Below, in pieces: positions 35,051-43,725 of a DNA stretch of 64,000 nucleotides (position 1 is the stretch's first letter; each line of letters starts with the position of its first letter). The notes below the pieces were generated by a model. The model was not told the origin of the DNA. It made no database searches and saw only the letters and a program-made list of their open reading frames with translations. This DNA comes from Galbibacter sp. BG1 (GTDB lineage Bacteria > Bacteroidota > Bacteroidia > Flavobacteriales > Flavobacteriaceae), in the NCBI RefSeq assembly GCF_013391805.1, contig NZ_CP058364.1:3229501-3293500 (forward strand). Direction: 5' to 3'. The position numbers and the translations under genes were made by a program.

Positions 35051-35109
35051 AGATCTTTATTATTGTATGCTAACTAAAAGCACAACAAATCTTTAGTAAA
35101 ACTCAGAGA

Positions 35110-35472
<363 letters not shown>

Positions 35473-35480
35473 TCATTTGT

Positions 35481-35512
35481 TAAATCCACTTGCGGCAAGA
35501 CAAATGGATTTA
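35481..35512. repeat. Inverted repeat upstream of the ferredoxin gene
   Basis: TAAATCCA and TGGATTTA, separated by 16 bp, lie 20 bp before the ferredoxin ATG. The half-site resembles that of the polymerase operator (TGGATTT/AAATCCA) but in the opposite order. It may be coincidence or a leader hairpin. Confidence 0.3.
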
Positions 35513-35591
35513 TATGGTCGATTTTAGGCCACTTTTCTTTCAAAAAAACTAAAATTTATTCAGAATAAAAGTTCGCCTCGGTTCTATTATG

Positions 35592-35599
35592 TAAATTTG
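35592..35599 (+). promoter_or_regulatory. Candidate -7 element of the acyl-CoA reductase gene
   Basis: TAAATTTG matches TAnnTTTG 43 bp before the ATG at 35642. No good -33 is visible. Confidence 0.4.
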
Positions 35600-35641
35600 C
35601 CTTGTCAAAAATAAAGACAAAGAAAATCTTAACCAAATATA

Positions 35642-36703
35642 ATGAGTGACATTCACAACAGAATAAGTGCTTTTGTTAAACTTGGAGCGTTCCTATCGCA
35701 GTTTACGGGTCAAAATTCCGAAAAAACAGAAAACGAAGAAGAAGATGCTGTTTTTTACGAAGGCTTCAAACATCAACTAAAATTAGCACAAGAGCACAAT
35801 ACTTGGTTTACAAAACAGAATATTGAATTTGCATTGCAGAGTTGGGCAAATGCACTTACAGAATCTAATATAAAAAAGTGGTTGTCGGGATATCTCATAG
35901 ACGAGGTTACACCTAAAACAGTGGCTATTATTATGGCCGGTAATATTCCTTTGGTGGGTTTTCACGACTTTCTTTCGGTACTCATCACAGGACATAAAGT
36001 ATTGGTAAAGCAATCTTCCAACGACAAACACCTACTACCCTTTTTGGCTAAATACCTAGAAACCATAGAACCTAGCTTTAAAGGGAAAATAACCTTTACA
36101 GAAGAGAAAATGGAAGGTTTTGATGCAGTTATTGCGACTGGGAGTGATAATACATCGAGGTATTTTGAATACTATTTTGGGAGTAAACCAAACATTATTC
36201 GTAAAAACAGGAATTCTGTAGCCGTTCTTACCGGACGTGAAACAAAAGGACAGCTCGAAGCATTGGGGAAAGATATATTTACGTATTACGGACTTGGTTG
36301 CAGAAGCGTTTCCAAGCTTTTTGTTCCCGAAAATTATAATTTTGACGCTTTCTACAATGCAATTTATACCTATGAAGACATTATCCACCAACATAAATAT
36401 GCCAATAATTATGATTATAATAAGGCCGTTTATCTCATGAGCCTTTTTAAAATCCTGGATAATGGCTTTTTAATGCTGAAGGAAGACGAGGGGTATGCCT
36501 CCCCTATTGCTACTGTTTTTTATGAAAACTACGAAAATATCGATAGTTTAAAAGAGAAGTTATCCACAGAGACTGATAAAATTCAGTGCATTGTGGCTAA
36601 AGACTTTATAGAAAATGAAGTTGCTTTTGGGGAAACCCAGCATCCTCAACTTTGGGATTATGCAGACGGAGTGGATACCATTAAATTTTTATTAGAATTA
36701 TAG
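35642..36703 (+). CDS. LuxC-type acyl-CoA reductase
   Basis: The 353-residue protein belongs to the aldehyde dehydrogenase-like LuxC family, somewhat shorter than LuxC itself. TVAIIMAGNIPLVGFHDFLS near 98-117 and the glycine-rich VIATGSDNTSRYFEYYFG are conserved. The nucleophile is Cys220 in YGLGCRSVSKLF. LuxC reduces fatty acyl groups to aldehydes with NADPH. Here there is no LuxE, LuxD or luciferase, so the role is not bioluminescence; a long-chain aldehyde or alcohol for envelope lipids is one possibility. It is divergent from the ferredoxin and upstream of serC-serA but has its own promoter. Confidence 0.85.
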   Translation: MSDIHNRISAFVKLGAFLSQFTGQNSEKTENEEEDAVFYEGFKHQLKLAQEHNTWFTKQNIEFALQSWANALTESNIKKWLSGYLIDEVTPKTVAIIMAGNIPLVGFHDFLSVLITGHKVLVKQSSNDKHLLPFLAKYLETIEPSFKGKITFTEEKMEGFDAVIATGSDNTSRYFEYYFGSKPNIIRKNRNSVAVLTGRETKGQLEALGKDIFTYYGLGCRSVSKLFVPENYNFDAFYNAIYTYEDIIHQHKYANNYDYNKAVYLMSLFKILDNGFLMLKEDEGYASPIATVFYENYENIDSLKEKLSTETDKIQCIVAKDFIENEVAFGETQHPQLWDYADGVDTIKFLLEL

Positions 36704-36894
36704 TACTATTTTCCCTTTCTAAAAACTTCTGAATTTTCGATTTTAAATATATAAACCTAGTAATTTACTGGGTTAATTAACTCAGACTCTAAAAATTAGC
36801 CCACCATTTTCATCCAACCCTTGCCAAAAGGGTTTCTGTGGACTCTCTAAAGATTTAACAAATAGTAGCGTAAGTATCTAACAACTCCATAATT

Positions 36895-36929
36895 TTTGTT
36901 AGCATTCCAACAAAATTATTATACTTTTG
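36895..36929 (+). promoter_or_regulatory. serC promoter (Bacteroidetes type)
   Basis: TTTG at 36895-36898, 23 bp, then TACTTTTG at 36922-36929. Both fit the flavobacterial TTG-N17-23-TAnnTTTG pattern. The leader to the ATG at 36994 is about 58 bases. Confidence 0.6.
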
Positions 36930-36993
36930 ATAACAGTTTTTCTATTAGAAATTAGCAACTTTGTAAACATTAAAAACACAACTGACTATTTGT

Positions 36994-38058
36994 ATGAAAA
37001 AGCATAATTTTAGTGCAGGACCTTGCATTTTGCCTCAAGAGGTATTTAAAAAAGCTTCAGAAGCCATTTTAAACTTCAATGGTTTAGATTTATCACTTAT
37101 CGAAATTTCCCACCGTAGTAAAGATTTTATTGCTGTAATGGACCAAGCTCAAGATTTGGCTTTGGAGCATCTTGGCTTAAAGGACAAGGGATATAAAGCT
37201 TTATTTTTACAGGGAGGTGCAAGTACACAATTTTTAAATGTTGCCTACAACCTTCTTAACAAAAAAGCGGCTTACCTAAACACTGGAACATGGTCTTCCA
37301 AGGCCATTAAAGAGGCTAAGTTGTTTGGCGAGGTGGTAGAAGTAGCTTCATCAAAAGATAAAAACTTTAATTACATACCTAAAGGGTACAGTATCCCTTC
37401 AGATATCGATTACTTCCACTGCACTTCCAACAACACCATATTTGGAACGCAAATAAAAGATTTTCCAGAAGTAGCCGCTCCATTGGTATGCGATATGAGT
37501 TCTGATATATTTTCGAGGGTTTTAGACTTTTCAAAATTTGATATCATATATGCTGGAGCCCAAAAAAATATGGGGCCTGCAGGCACAACACTCGTGGTTG
37601 TTAAAGAGGATGTTTTAGGAAAAGTTGATAGGGCCATCCCATCGATGTTGGATTATAGGGTTCATGCCGAAAAAGAGAGTATGTTTAATACCCCACCGGT
37701 ATTTGCAGTTTATGTTTCCATGTTAACGCTGCAATGGTTAAAAGATCTTGGAGGCGTAGCTGAAATTGAAAAGCGAAACAATGCCAAAGCTGAATTAATT
37801 TATGGGGAAATCGACAGGAATCCGCTTTTCAAAGGCTTTGCAGCCAAAGAGGACCGTTCTGCTATGAATGCTACATTTAATTTGGTGGACGAAAGCCACA
37901 AAGAAACTTTCGATGCCATGGCAAAAGAGGCTGGATTAAATGGTATTAATGGACACCGTAGTGTTGGTGGTTACCGTGCATCTATGTACAACGCTTTACC
38001 GCTGGAAAGTGTTCAAGCGCTGGTAGATGTCATGCAAGAACTAGAGAAGAAAGCTTAA
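36994..38058 (+). CDS. serC: Phosphoserine aminotransferase
   Basis: The 354-residue PLP enzyme starts KHNFSAGPCILP, the SerC signature. It has SHRSKDF near 42, the phosphate-binding QGGASTQF near 73, and the PLP lysine in YAGAQKNMGPAG near 193. It ends with NGHRSVGGYRASMYNA, which binds the substrate phosphate. It converts 3-phosphohydroxypyruvate and glutamate to phosphoserine. The phosphoglycerate dehydrogenase gene follows 79 bp later and a terminator follows that gene, so serC-serA form one operon for serine synthesis. SerB is not in the window. Confidence 0.98.
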   Translation: MKKHNFSAGPCILPQEVFKKASEAILNFNGLDLSLIEISHRSKDFIAVMDQAQDLALEHLGLKDKGYKALFLQGGASTQFLNVAYNLLNKKAAYLNTGTWSSKAIKEAKLFGEVVEVASSKDKNFNYIPKGYSIPSDIDYFHCTSNNTIFGTQIKDFPEVAAPLVCDMSSDIFSRVLDFSKFDIIYAGAQKNMGPAGTTLVVVKEDVLGKVDRAIPSMLDYRVHAEKESMFNTPPVFAVYVSMLTLQWLKDLGGVAEIEKRNNAKAELIYGEIDRNPLFKGFAAKEDRSAMNATFNLVDESHKETFDAMAKEAGLNGINGHRSVGGYRASMYNALPLESVQALVDVMQELEKKA

Positions 38059-38137
38059 TTTTAATTAAAAAGTACAGTTTAAGGTTTACTGCTGAAATTA
38101 ATTGGTGTAAATCAAACCTATAAAATTTAAAAAAAGA

Positions 38138-39088
38138 ATGAAAGTATTAGCAAACGATGGTATTTCTCAAAGCGGAGTCGATGCTTTAAAGGACAAAGGT
38201 TTTGAAGTAATTACCACAAAAGTTGCCCAAGATCAACTTGAGAATTATATTAATGAAAATAAAATAGATGCCCTTTTGGTTCGAAGTGCTACTAAAGTAC
38301 GTAAGGATTTAATAGATGCATGCCCTTCCCTAAAATTAATTGGTCGTGGTGGTGTTGGTATGGACAATATTGATGTTGCTTATGCCAAAGAAAAAGGATT
38401 GCACGTTATCAATACTCCTGCAGCATCATCTGCATCTGTGGCAGAATTGGTTTTTGCCCATTTGTATGGTGGTGTTCGTTTTCTTTACGATTCCAACAGA
38501 AACATGCCTCTAGAGGGTGAATCAAAATTTGGTCAACTTAAAAAAGCGTATGCTGGAGGGGTTGAACTTAGAGGAAAAACACTTGGAATAATCGGTATTG
38601 GTAGGATAGGACAAGAAACTGCAAAAATAGCTTTGGGTGTTGGAATGAAAGTGGTTGCTTTCGATCCGTTTATTGAAAATGTTACCATCCCTTTAGAGTT
38701 TTACGATGGACAAAAAGTGGAATTCAATATTAAAACAGTTGCCAAGGAAGAGGTTTTAAAACAAGCTGATTTTTTAACGCTTCACGTTCCTGCCCAGAAA
38801 GAATATGTTTTAGGCAAAAAGGAATTTGAAATTTTAAAAGATGGTGTTGGTGTTGTTAATGCTGCCCGTGGCGGGGTTATCGATGAAGTTGCTTTGGTAG
38901 AAGCTCTTGATAGTAAAAAATTATCTTTTGCTGGTATCGATGTATTTGAAAACGAACCTACCCCGGCTATAAAAGTTCTTATGCACCCTAATATTTCCTT
39001 GACACCACATATCGGTGCTGCTACTGCTGAAGCTCAGGATAGAATTGGTGTGGAGCTTGCAGATCAAATAGCAGATTTGTTGAAATAA
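38138..39088 (+). CDS. serA: D-3-phosphoglycerate dehydrogenase (short form)
   Basis: The 316-residue NAD-dependent D-2-hydroxyacid dehydrogenase has the Rossmann motif GIIGIGRIGQETAKIA near 148, the catalytic Arg in NAARGGV near 246, and Glu-His at ENEPTP and LTPHIGAAT near 291. It lacks the regulatory ACT domain of E. coli SerA, so serine feedback through that domain is not expected. It oxidises 3-phosphoglycerate to 3-phosphohydroxypyruvate, the substrate of the upstream serC product. Other D-hydroxyacid substrates are possible in this family, but the operon supports SerA. Confidence 0.93.
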   Translation: MKVLANDGISQSGVDALKDKGFEVITTKVAQDQLENYINENKIDALLVRSATKVRKDLIDACPSLKLIGRGGVGMDNIDVAYAKEKGLHVINTPAASSASVAELVFAHLYGGVRFLYDSNRNMPLEGESKFGQLKKAYAGGVELRGKTLGIIGIGRIGQETAKIALGVGMKVVAFDPFIENVTIPLEFYDGQKVEFNIKTVAKEEVLKQADFLTLHVPAQKEYVLGKKEFEILKDGVGVVNAARGGVIDEVALVEALDSKKLSFAGIDVFENEPTPAIKVLMHPNISLTPHIGAATAEAQDRIGVELADQIADLLK

Positions 39089-39112
39089 GCTACTATAAGC
39101 ATATAAATTTTC

Positions 39113-39143
39113 AAAAAGCCTTTCCGTGATGAAAGGCTTTTTT
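39113..39143 (+). terminator. Intrinsic terminator of the serC-serA operon
   Basis: AAAAAGCCTTTC pairs with GAAAGGCTTTTT around a 6-nt loop, with a T-run after it, 24 bp past the serA stop. Confidence 0.92.
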
Positions 39144-39182
39144 TGTATCTTGTAGAGGCATCAATTTAAAAATCAATTCATT

Positions 39183-39815
39183 ATGTCTGGACTAGCATCT
39201 TTATTGGATAGCGATCTTGGTCGCCAAATAACTCAGGGAATAAGCAATGAAACTGGAACTGCCGAAGGGAAGACTTCTCAACTTTTAGGAATGGCTTTAC
39301 CACTGTTAACAGGTGCCATGAAAAAGAATGCAGCTTCTCCTGAAGGTGCAAGTGGTCTTATGAATGCTATTAATTCTAAGCACGACGGCAGTGTTTTGGA
39401 TAACTTAGGTGACTTTTTTGGTGGTGGTGTAAATCCATCTGCTGTGAGCGATGGGGCTGGAATTCTAGGTCATTTGCTCGGGGGCAATCAACCGCAAGTA
39501 GAAAATGCTTTGAGCAGCAAAACTGGAATTGATGCAGGCACCGTAAGTAAAATTTTAAAAATGGCGGCACCATTGGTTTTAGGGTATTTGGGCAAGCAAA
39601 CAAAGCAAAACAATATCAATGATGGAAACGATATGTCCAGCCTTCTTGGAAGTATGCTTGGCGGTCAATCGCAAGAGAATCAAAATCTCATTACCTCTTT
39701 AATTGACAGTGATGGCGATGGCAGTGTATTAGATGATGTTGCTGATATGGTTATTGGCTCCAATAAGAAAAAAGGTGGTCTTGGCGGTATGTTGGGCAAT
39801 TTTCTAAACAGTTAG
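39183..39815 (+). CDS. DUF937 domain-containing protein
   Basis: The 210-residue protein is low in charge and rich in Gly, Ser, Leu and Asn, typical of DUF937. It contains two related stretches, SKHDGSVLDNLGDFFGGG near 63 and DSDGDGSVLDDVADMVIGS near 178, and two copies of a KxAxPLxxxxLG-type helix. It looks like an internal duplication. The DSDGDGS segment resembles a Ca-binding loop but lacks a proper EF-hand frame. There is no signal peptide. Function is unknown; bacterial DUF937 proteins are often annotated YidB-like. Confidence 0.87.
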   Translation: MSGLASLLDSDLGRQITQGISNETGTAEGKTSQLLGMALPLLTGAMKKNAASPEGASGLMNAINSKHDGSVLDNLGDFFGGGVNPSAVSDGAGILGHLLGGNQPQVENALSSKTGIDAGTVSKILKMAAPLVLGYLGKQTKQNNINDGNDMSSLLGSMLGGQSQENQNLITSLIDSDGDGSVLDDVADMVIGSNKKKGGLGGMLGNFLNS

Positions 39816-39882
39816 TGCGCTTCAGTAAAACAAAAAATCTCTTACTTAAAATTTTCTATAGACTCAAAATTTAGTATCAACA

Positions 39883-40359
39883 ATGAAATATATTGTATCC
39901 ATAATAGTATTGTTCACCTTCCTGTGGTCGTGTTCTACCACAAAGAAAACCGAACTTACCAATGAGGAGGCTATGGAACTTTATATTTCCGATGAGGAAC
40001 AAGCAGCTTTTAACACCACCGGCGGCAAAGATACTGTTGAAATTGCTGATGACAGTACGGAATATCGAATTATCATTATAGACCCTGGTTTCTACACTTG
40101 GCTGAATAGTATTGCCAGGCCAGAGGGTTATTATTCTCAACAATACATGGAAAGTAGGAACAATATTTATGTAATTAATTGGAACCAAAGGGTCATGAAC
40201 CCACAACAATTCAATCCGAATTTATATGAAATGCAAATTGACTACAGTCCGAACATCGATTATGGCTATGAAGTAAACTACAAGCTTTACAATTACTTTT
40301 TATACTTCCAACGAAAGTACAATCAGCGACTAGGCCCTTTTTACCCAAGGATTAATTAG
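39883..40359 (+). CDS. DUF6146 family lipoprotein
   Basis: The 158-residue protein has a lipoprotein signal (FLWSCSTTK, Cys17). The mature domain has the DUF6146 pattern: YRIIIIDPGFYTWLNSIARP, then YVINWNQRVMNPQQFNP and a Tyr-rich end. It is conserved in flavobacteria with unknown function, probably attached to the outer membrane facing the periplasm. Its stop codon overlaps the stop of the convergent small membrane protein gene by four bases. Confidence 0.85.
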   Translation: MKYIVSIIVLFTFLWSCSTTKKTELTNEEAMELYISDEEQAAFNTTGGKDTVEIADDSTEYRIIIIDPGFYTWLNSIARPEGYYSQQYMESRNNIYVINWNQRVMNPQQFNPNLYEMQIDYSPNIDYGYEVNYKLYNYFLYFQRKYNQRLGPFYPRIN

Positions 40360-40553
40360 TTTTTATTTCGGTTTTTGATGAACTGGATTAAAGACCCTAT
40401 AAAAAGAAGAATCAGGATAGGAATAATGATTATCAAATCAACCCTTATGGGTGCTCCAGAAATCGATCCTTCCCAATACTGAACAGCAAGTTCCCACAAG
40501 AAATATAAAGCGAAACAGATAATGGTTACGAACTGTAATTTGGTAAGTTTCAT
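40356..40553 (-). CDS. Small two-helix membrane protein of unknown function
   Basis: The 65-residue ORF starts with ATG. It encodes two hydrophobic helices (about 8-25 and 40-58) joined by a short acidic loop, with a basic C-terminus (FIKNRNKN) that should face the cytosol. I do not recognise a family. It lies 11 bp downstream of the DoxX-like gene in the same direction and is likely co-transcribed. Small size limits certainty, but the hydrophobic pattern, ATG start and tight spacing support a real gene. Confidence 0.6.
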   Translation of the reverse strand: MKLTKLQFVTIICFALYFLWELAVQYWEGSISGAPIRVDLIIIIPILILLFIGSLIQFIKNRNKN

Positions 40554-40564
40554 TTAAATTTAAA

Positions 40565-40984
40565 TTAACGGTTTAAAGATGAACCCTTATCTAAAATGGA
40601 ATCTATAGAATAACGAGTGGAAACTTGCCCATTTATCAATAAAAACAAAAAGGCAACATAAACCATTTGTGATCCTACTACACCCCATTTTTCTTGCATG
40701 CTCGCACCAAATATGAGACACATCATAAGGAAATTGGCTATAATTAAGGAAAGTCTTGTTTTTAAACCTAAAATAAGGGTAAACCCCAGAATAAATTCAA
40801 CAAAAACCAATACGAACGAAAAAACATAGATAAAAGAATCGAAACCAATTAGTGTCTCTTGAAAACCTTTGACCATTCCTTTAGAAAATTCATTAAGTTT
40901 TGGTAATCTTACAATACCGTGAGCCAAAAAATTAATACCTAATGCTATTCTACCCAAAAGAAATGCTAATTCTTTGTTTTCCAT
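40565..40984 (-). CDS. DoxX-family membrane protein
   Basis: The 139-residue protein has four membrane helices and the DoxX pattern: LLGRIALGINFLAHGIVRLPK at the first helix, then EFILGFTLILGLKTRLS at the third. DoxX-like proteins occur in the inner membrane; some take part in thiosulfate:quinone oxidation or in redox stress, most are uncharacterised. No sulfur genes are nearby. It is the first gene of a two-gene unit with the small membrane protein, and a terminator of the upstream SIMPL gene lies just behind its start. Confidence 0.82.
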   Translation of the reverse strand: MENKELAFLLGRIALGINFLAHGIVRLPKLNEFSKGMVKGFQETLIGFDSFIYVFSFVLVFVEFILGFTLILGLKTRLSLIIANFLMMCLIFGASMQEKWGVVGSQMVYVAFLFLLINGQVSTRYSIDSILDKGSSLNR

Positions 40985-41018
40985 AACTTTTAATTTTTCA
41001 TGAAGATACCTTAAAATT

Positions 41019-41050
41019 AAAAAACCTCAAAGCAGCTACTTCGAGGTTTT
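41019..41050 (-). terminator. Intrinsic terminator after the SIMPL gene
   Basis: AAAACCTC pairs with GAGGTTTT around a 14-nt loop. On the minus strand TTTTTTAATTTT follows. It lies 23 bp past the stop at 41073. Confidence 0.8.
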
Positions 41051-41072
41051 TCATTAAGTATTTATAATGCAA

Positions 41073-41765
41073 TTATTTCAATTCAAAGACAATGTTGATT
41101 TTTGCTTTTACCACCATTTCCCCTATTGCGATCGTTTCCATAGCTTCACCCTGCTCCATCGAATCGGATGCTTTCATCATTTCCATGCGATAAATAGGCT
41201 GCGGCGGGGTTACCGATCCTGTTTCTGAGATATTGATGGCTTTCCCTACACTTTGGTTAAGAACCGATGCATATTCCATCGCTTTTGTTTTAGCATCTTT
41301 AACCGCTTTCATTCGTGCGTTGGCATTGTGCTTATCAATATCCGTAGATTTAAATGTAACGCCATCTATGCGATTTATTCCCGCATTCAATAAACCTTGG
41401 GTAAACTCAGCATACTTACTTAAATCTTTCAATAGAATAGACATCGATTGATTGGCAGCATATTTATATTGCTTCGTTTGATAATCGTAATTCTTATTTA
41501 AATTAACGTATTCTGTTTTTATGTCTTTTTCACTAATTTTCAAGGATTTGGCATATTTAATAACCTTACCGATTGCCAAATCGTTTTCTGTTTTTACACT
41601 TTCCGCAGACTTCCCTTCGCTCTCCACACGAACTTTAATAAGTACTTGATCTGGAACAATTTTTACGGTTCCCTCCCCTACTACCGAAATCGACGGTACG
41701 GTCTCCTGGGCATTTACCCCTGCAAATGTTGCAATGAACAAAGCTATTAATGCTATTTTCTTCAT
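41073..41765 (-). CDS. SIMPL-domain (DUF541) periplasmic protein
   Basis: The 230-residue protein has a signal peptide (ALIALFIATFAGVNAQ) and a SIMPL/DUF541 domain. The domain starts PSISVVGEGTVKIVPDQVLI and has the helix VKDAKTKAMEYASVLNQSVG near 155. SIMPL proteins (YggE, BP26) form oligomeric rings in the periplasm and are linked to oxidative stress tolerance; the mechanism is unclear. It is monocistronic, with a terminator after it. Confidence 0.9.
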   Translation of the reverse strand: MKKIALIALFIATFAGVNAQETVPSISVVGEGTVKIVPDQVLIKVRVESEGKSAESVKTENDLAIGKVIKYAKSLKISEKDIKTEYVNLNKNYDYQTKQYKYAANQSMSILLKDLSKYAEFTQGLLNAGINRIDGVTFKSTDIDKHNANARMKAVKDAKTKAMEYASVLNQSVGKAINISETGSVTPPQPIYRMEMMKASDSMEQGEAMETIAIGEMVVKAKINIVFELK

Positions 41766-41820
41766 AAGTTTATTTATTTATAAGTTTTTCTATCCTATAG
41801 TAACCAAACACGATGCCAAA

Positions 41821-42468
41821 CTATATCTTTCCCGTTTTTTCTAAGATAAAGAGAATAACAATAGGGATGGCCAAAAGTATCACCATCAAGGTTTCGTTTA
41901 CAAAAAGGGAAGGCATAAAAAGAAGAGTCATTACATAACCGCCAATGGCTCCACCAAAGTGAGCCGTATGACCTATATTACCAATTCGGGCTTTCATTCC
42001 GTAAATAGAATATAACAAATAGCCAATTCCAAAAATATAGGCCGGAATAGGGATTGGAATAAAAAAGAATGCCAAACGCATATCGGGCTGCAAGAGAATG
42101 GCCGCATACATAACTCCAGTTACTGCACCACTAGCGCCCACGGCACTGTAATGATAATCTTCTTTATGAAAAATTAGCGACAATAAACTTCCGGCAAGCA
42201 GACTTATAAAATAAATAATCAAAAACTTAGGATCCCCAAGATATTGCACTACAATGGGAGCAAAGAAATACAGGGTAATCATGTTAAACAGTAAATGCGA
42301 TACATCCACATGTAGAAAACCAGAAGTAATAGCTCTTATTTGTTCTCCCCTGCGGATGGCACCGATGTTAAATTTATATTTTTCAAAAAAAGAAAAATCG
42401 TTGAACCCTTTTATGGAAGCCAACACATTGGCGGCAATAATTACAATAGTTGCTATGCTTAAATTCAT
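41821..42468 (-). CDS. Rhomboid-family intramembrane serine protease
   Basis: Read from ATG 42468 the protein has 215 residues. A TTG at 42492 extends the frame but lies inside a -7 element. Six helices are predicted. The catalytic Ser is in GASGAVTGVMYA near 113 and the His in HTAHFGGAIGGY near 163; HLLFNMITLYFF at helix 2 is the usual HxxxN oxyanion helix. It would cleave membrane proteins within the bilayer of the inner membrane. The substrate is unknown, and the loop before helix 2 (EQIRAITSGFLHVD) is family-typical. Confidence 0.9.
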   Translation of the reverse strand: MNLSIATIVIIAANVLASIKGFNDFSFFEKYKFNIGAIRRGEQIRAITSGFLHVDVSHLLFNMITLYFFAPIVVQYLGDPKFLIIYFISLLAGSLLSLIFHKEDYHYSAVGASGAVTGVMYAAILLQPDMRLAFFFIPIPIPAYIFGIGYLLYSIYGMKARIGNIGHTAHFGGAIGGYVMTLLFMPSLFVNETLMVILLAIPIVILFILEKTGKI

Positions 42469-42489
42469 ATAACTTAAAATCTTTAAAAT

Positions 42490-42497
42490 CAAAGATA
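42490..42497 (-). promoter_or_regulatory. Candidate -7 element of the rhomboid gene
   Basis: The minus strand reads TATCTTTG, a perfect TAnnTTTG, 22 bp before ATG 42468. No -33 match was found. Confidence 0.45.
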
Positions 42498-42636
42498 GCT
42501 ATATTTCTAAGGTATTAAAGCTGTTTTTACCACTAAAACCCAATTTTTTGGTGCTATTAAAAATTAAAATATAACTACCGCTATTCGCTTAAACCAACAA
42601 ATAAAAAAGCTAGAATCCCCAACAAATAATTTTGTG

Positions 42637-42644
42637 TACTTTTG
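42637..42644 (+). promoter_or_regulatory. Candidate -7 element of the acyltransferase gene
   Basis: TACTTTTG matches TAnnTTTG, 17 bp before the ATG at 42661. No -33 match was found. Confidence 0.4.
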
Positions 42645-42660
42645 CTCAAAATAAAAATGA

Positions 42661-43557
42661 ATGCAGCTTCTTGTTTATATCTTAGTATATCCATTATTGT
42701 GGTTTATTTCCATTCTTCCTTTCCCTATTTTTTATAAAGTTTCCGATGCTGTTTATCTTTTGGTTTACTATGTAATTGGATATAGAAAAGAAATGGTGCT
42801 GAAAAATTTAAAACTTTGTTTCCCAGAAAAATCGGAAGACGAGTTGCTTGCCATTAGAAAGAAGTTTTACAAACATATGTGCGACTTGTTTTTTGAAATG
42901 ATAAAATCCCTGAATATATCAGAAAAACAACTCAATGAACGGGTTAAATTTCACAATCTGGAACTATTGGATAAGTATGCCAGGGAAAATAAAAGCGTTA
43001 TTCTTTTATGTGGACATTATGCGAATTACGAATGGGTACTTTCATTAAGCAGACACATAAAACATGAAGGTTTTGGTATTTACGCCCCACTGAGCAATAA
43101 ATATTTTAATCGTTTGGTTAAAAAAACCCGTAGACAGCAAAAAGGAGAACTTATTACCAAATCTGAAACTCCAAAAACCATGCTACGGAATTATAAAAAC
43201 AATGTTTTGTCTTTATACGGATTTGTAAACGACCAATCCCCTATGGTTCATCAAGCACGTTATTGGAGGGAATTCTTTGGCATCACTGTCCCAGTGCATA
43301 CGGCGGCAGAAACCTTTGCTAAAAAGTTTGACCATGCAGTGGTGTTTTTCTGCGCCAAGAAAGTAAAAAGAGGGTATTACGAAACAACCATTGTAGATAT
43401 TACGGATTCCCCGAAAGACTACCCAGATTATAAAATTACCGACATTTACACGGAAATGCTGGAGAAAGAAATAAGAAAACAACCAGAATATTATTTGTGG
43501 ACGCATAACCGGTTTAAACATCGGAATAAAGTACCGGAGGAATATTTAAAAAATTAG
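42661..43557 (+). CDS. Lysophospholipid/lipid A acyltransferase (LpxL/HtrB family)
   Basis: The 298-residue protein has an N-terminal membrane anchor (residues 3-40) and then the LpxL-like acyltransferase domain: MVLKNLKLCFPEKSEDEL near 42, and ILLCGHYANYEWVL near 117, with His and Glu in the HX4E arrangement used by this family in place of HX4D. It ends YYLWTHNRFKHRNKVP, typical of late lipid A acyltransferases. It should add a secondary acyl chain to lipid A, or acylate a related amino lipid, on the inner face of the inner membrane. It is monocistronic, with its own promoter and terminator. Confidence 0.88.
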   Translation: MQLLVYILVYPLLWFISILPFPIFYKVSDAVYLLVYYVIGYRKEMVLKNLKLCFPEKSEDELLAIRKKFYKHMCDLFFEMIKSLNISEKQLNERVKFHNLELLDKYARENKSVILLCGHYANYEWVLSLSRHIKHEGFGIYAPLSNKYFNRLVKKTRRQQKGELITKSETPKTMLRNYKNNVLSLYGFVNDQSPMVHQARYWREFFGITVPVHTAAETFAKKFDHAVVFFCAKKVKRGYYETTIVDITDSPKDYPDYKITDIYTEMLEKEIRKQPEYYLWTHNRFKHRNKVPEEYLKN

Positions 43558-43639
43558 CTTGGGAAGCTAATGTTAGCAAATATGTTTTGAAAAGAATTTT
43601 TATTTGCTTTCCATATCAAACTATGATTTGAAAAAATAT

Positions 43640-43670
43640 AAAAGGCTACCCCAATTTCAGGTAGCCTTTT
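43640..43670. terminator. Bidirectional terminator between the acyltransferase and cmk genes
   Basis: AAAAGGCTACC pairs perfectly with GGTAGCCTTTT around a 9-nt loop. T-rich tracts lie on both sides, so it can stop both convergent transcripts. Confidence 0.85.
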
Positions 43671-43725
43671 ACATTTTTAGAGGTACTGTTATTTCAACTG
43701 AATTTCTTAAATCCTGTATGCACCC

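Noticed and set aside
36815-36836. Hairpin between the acyl-CoA reductase and serC
   Set aside because: AACCCTT pairs with AAGGGTT, but no T-run follows in either direction, so it was not called a terminator.
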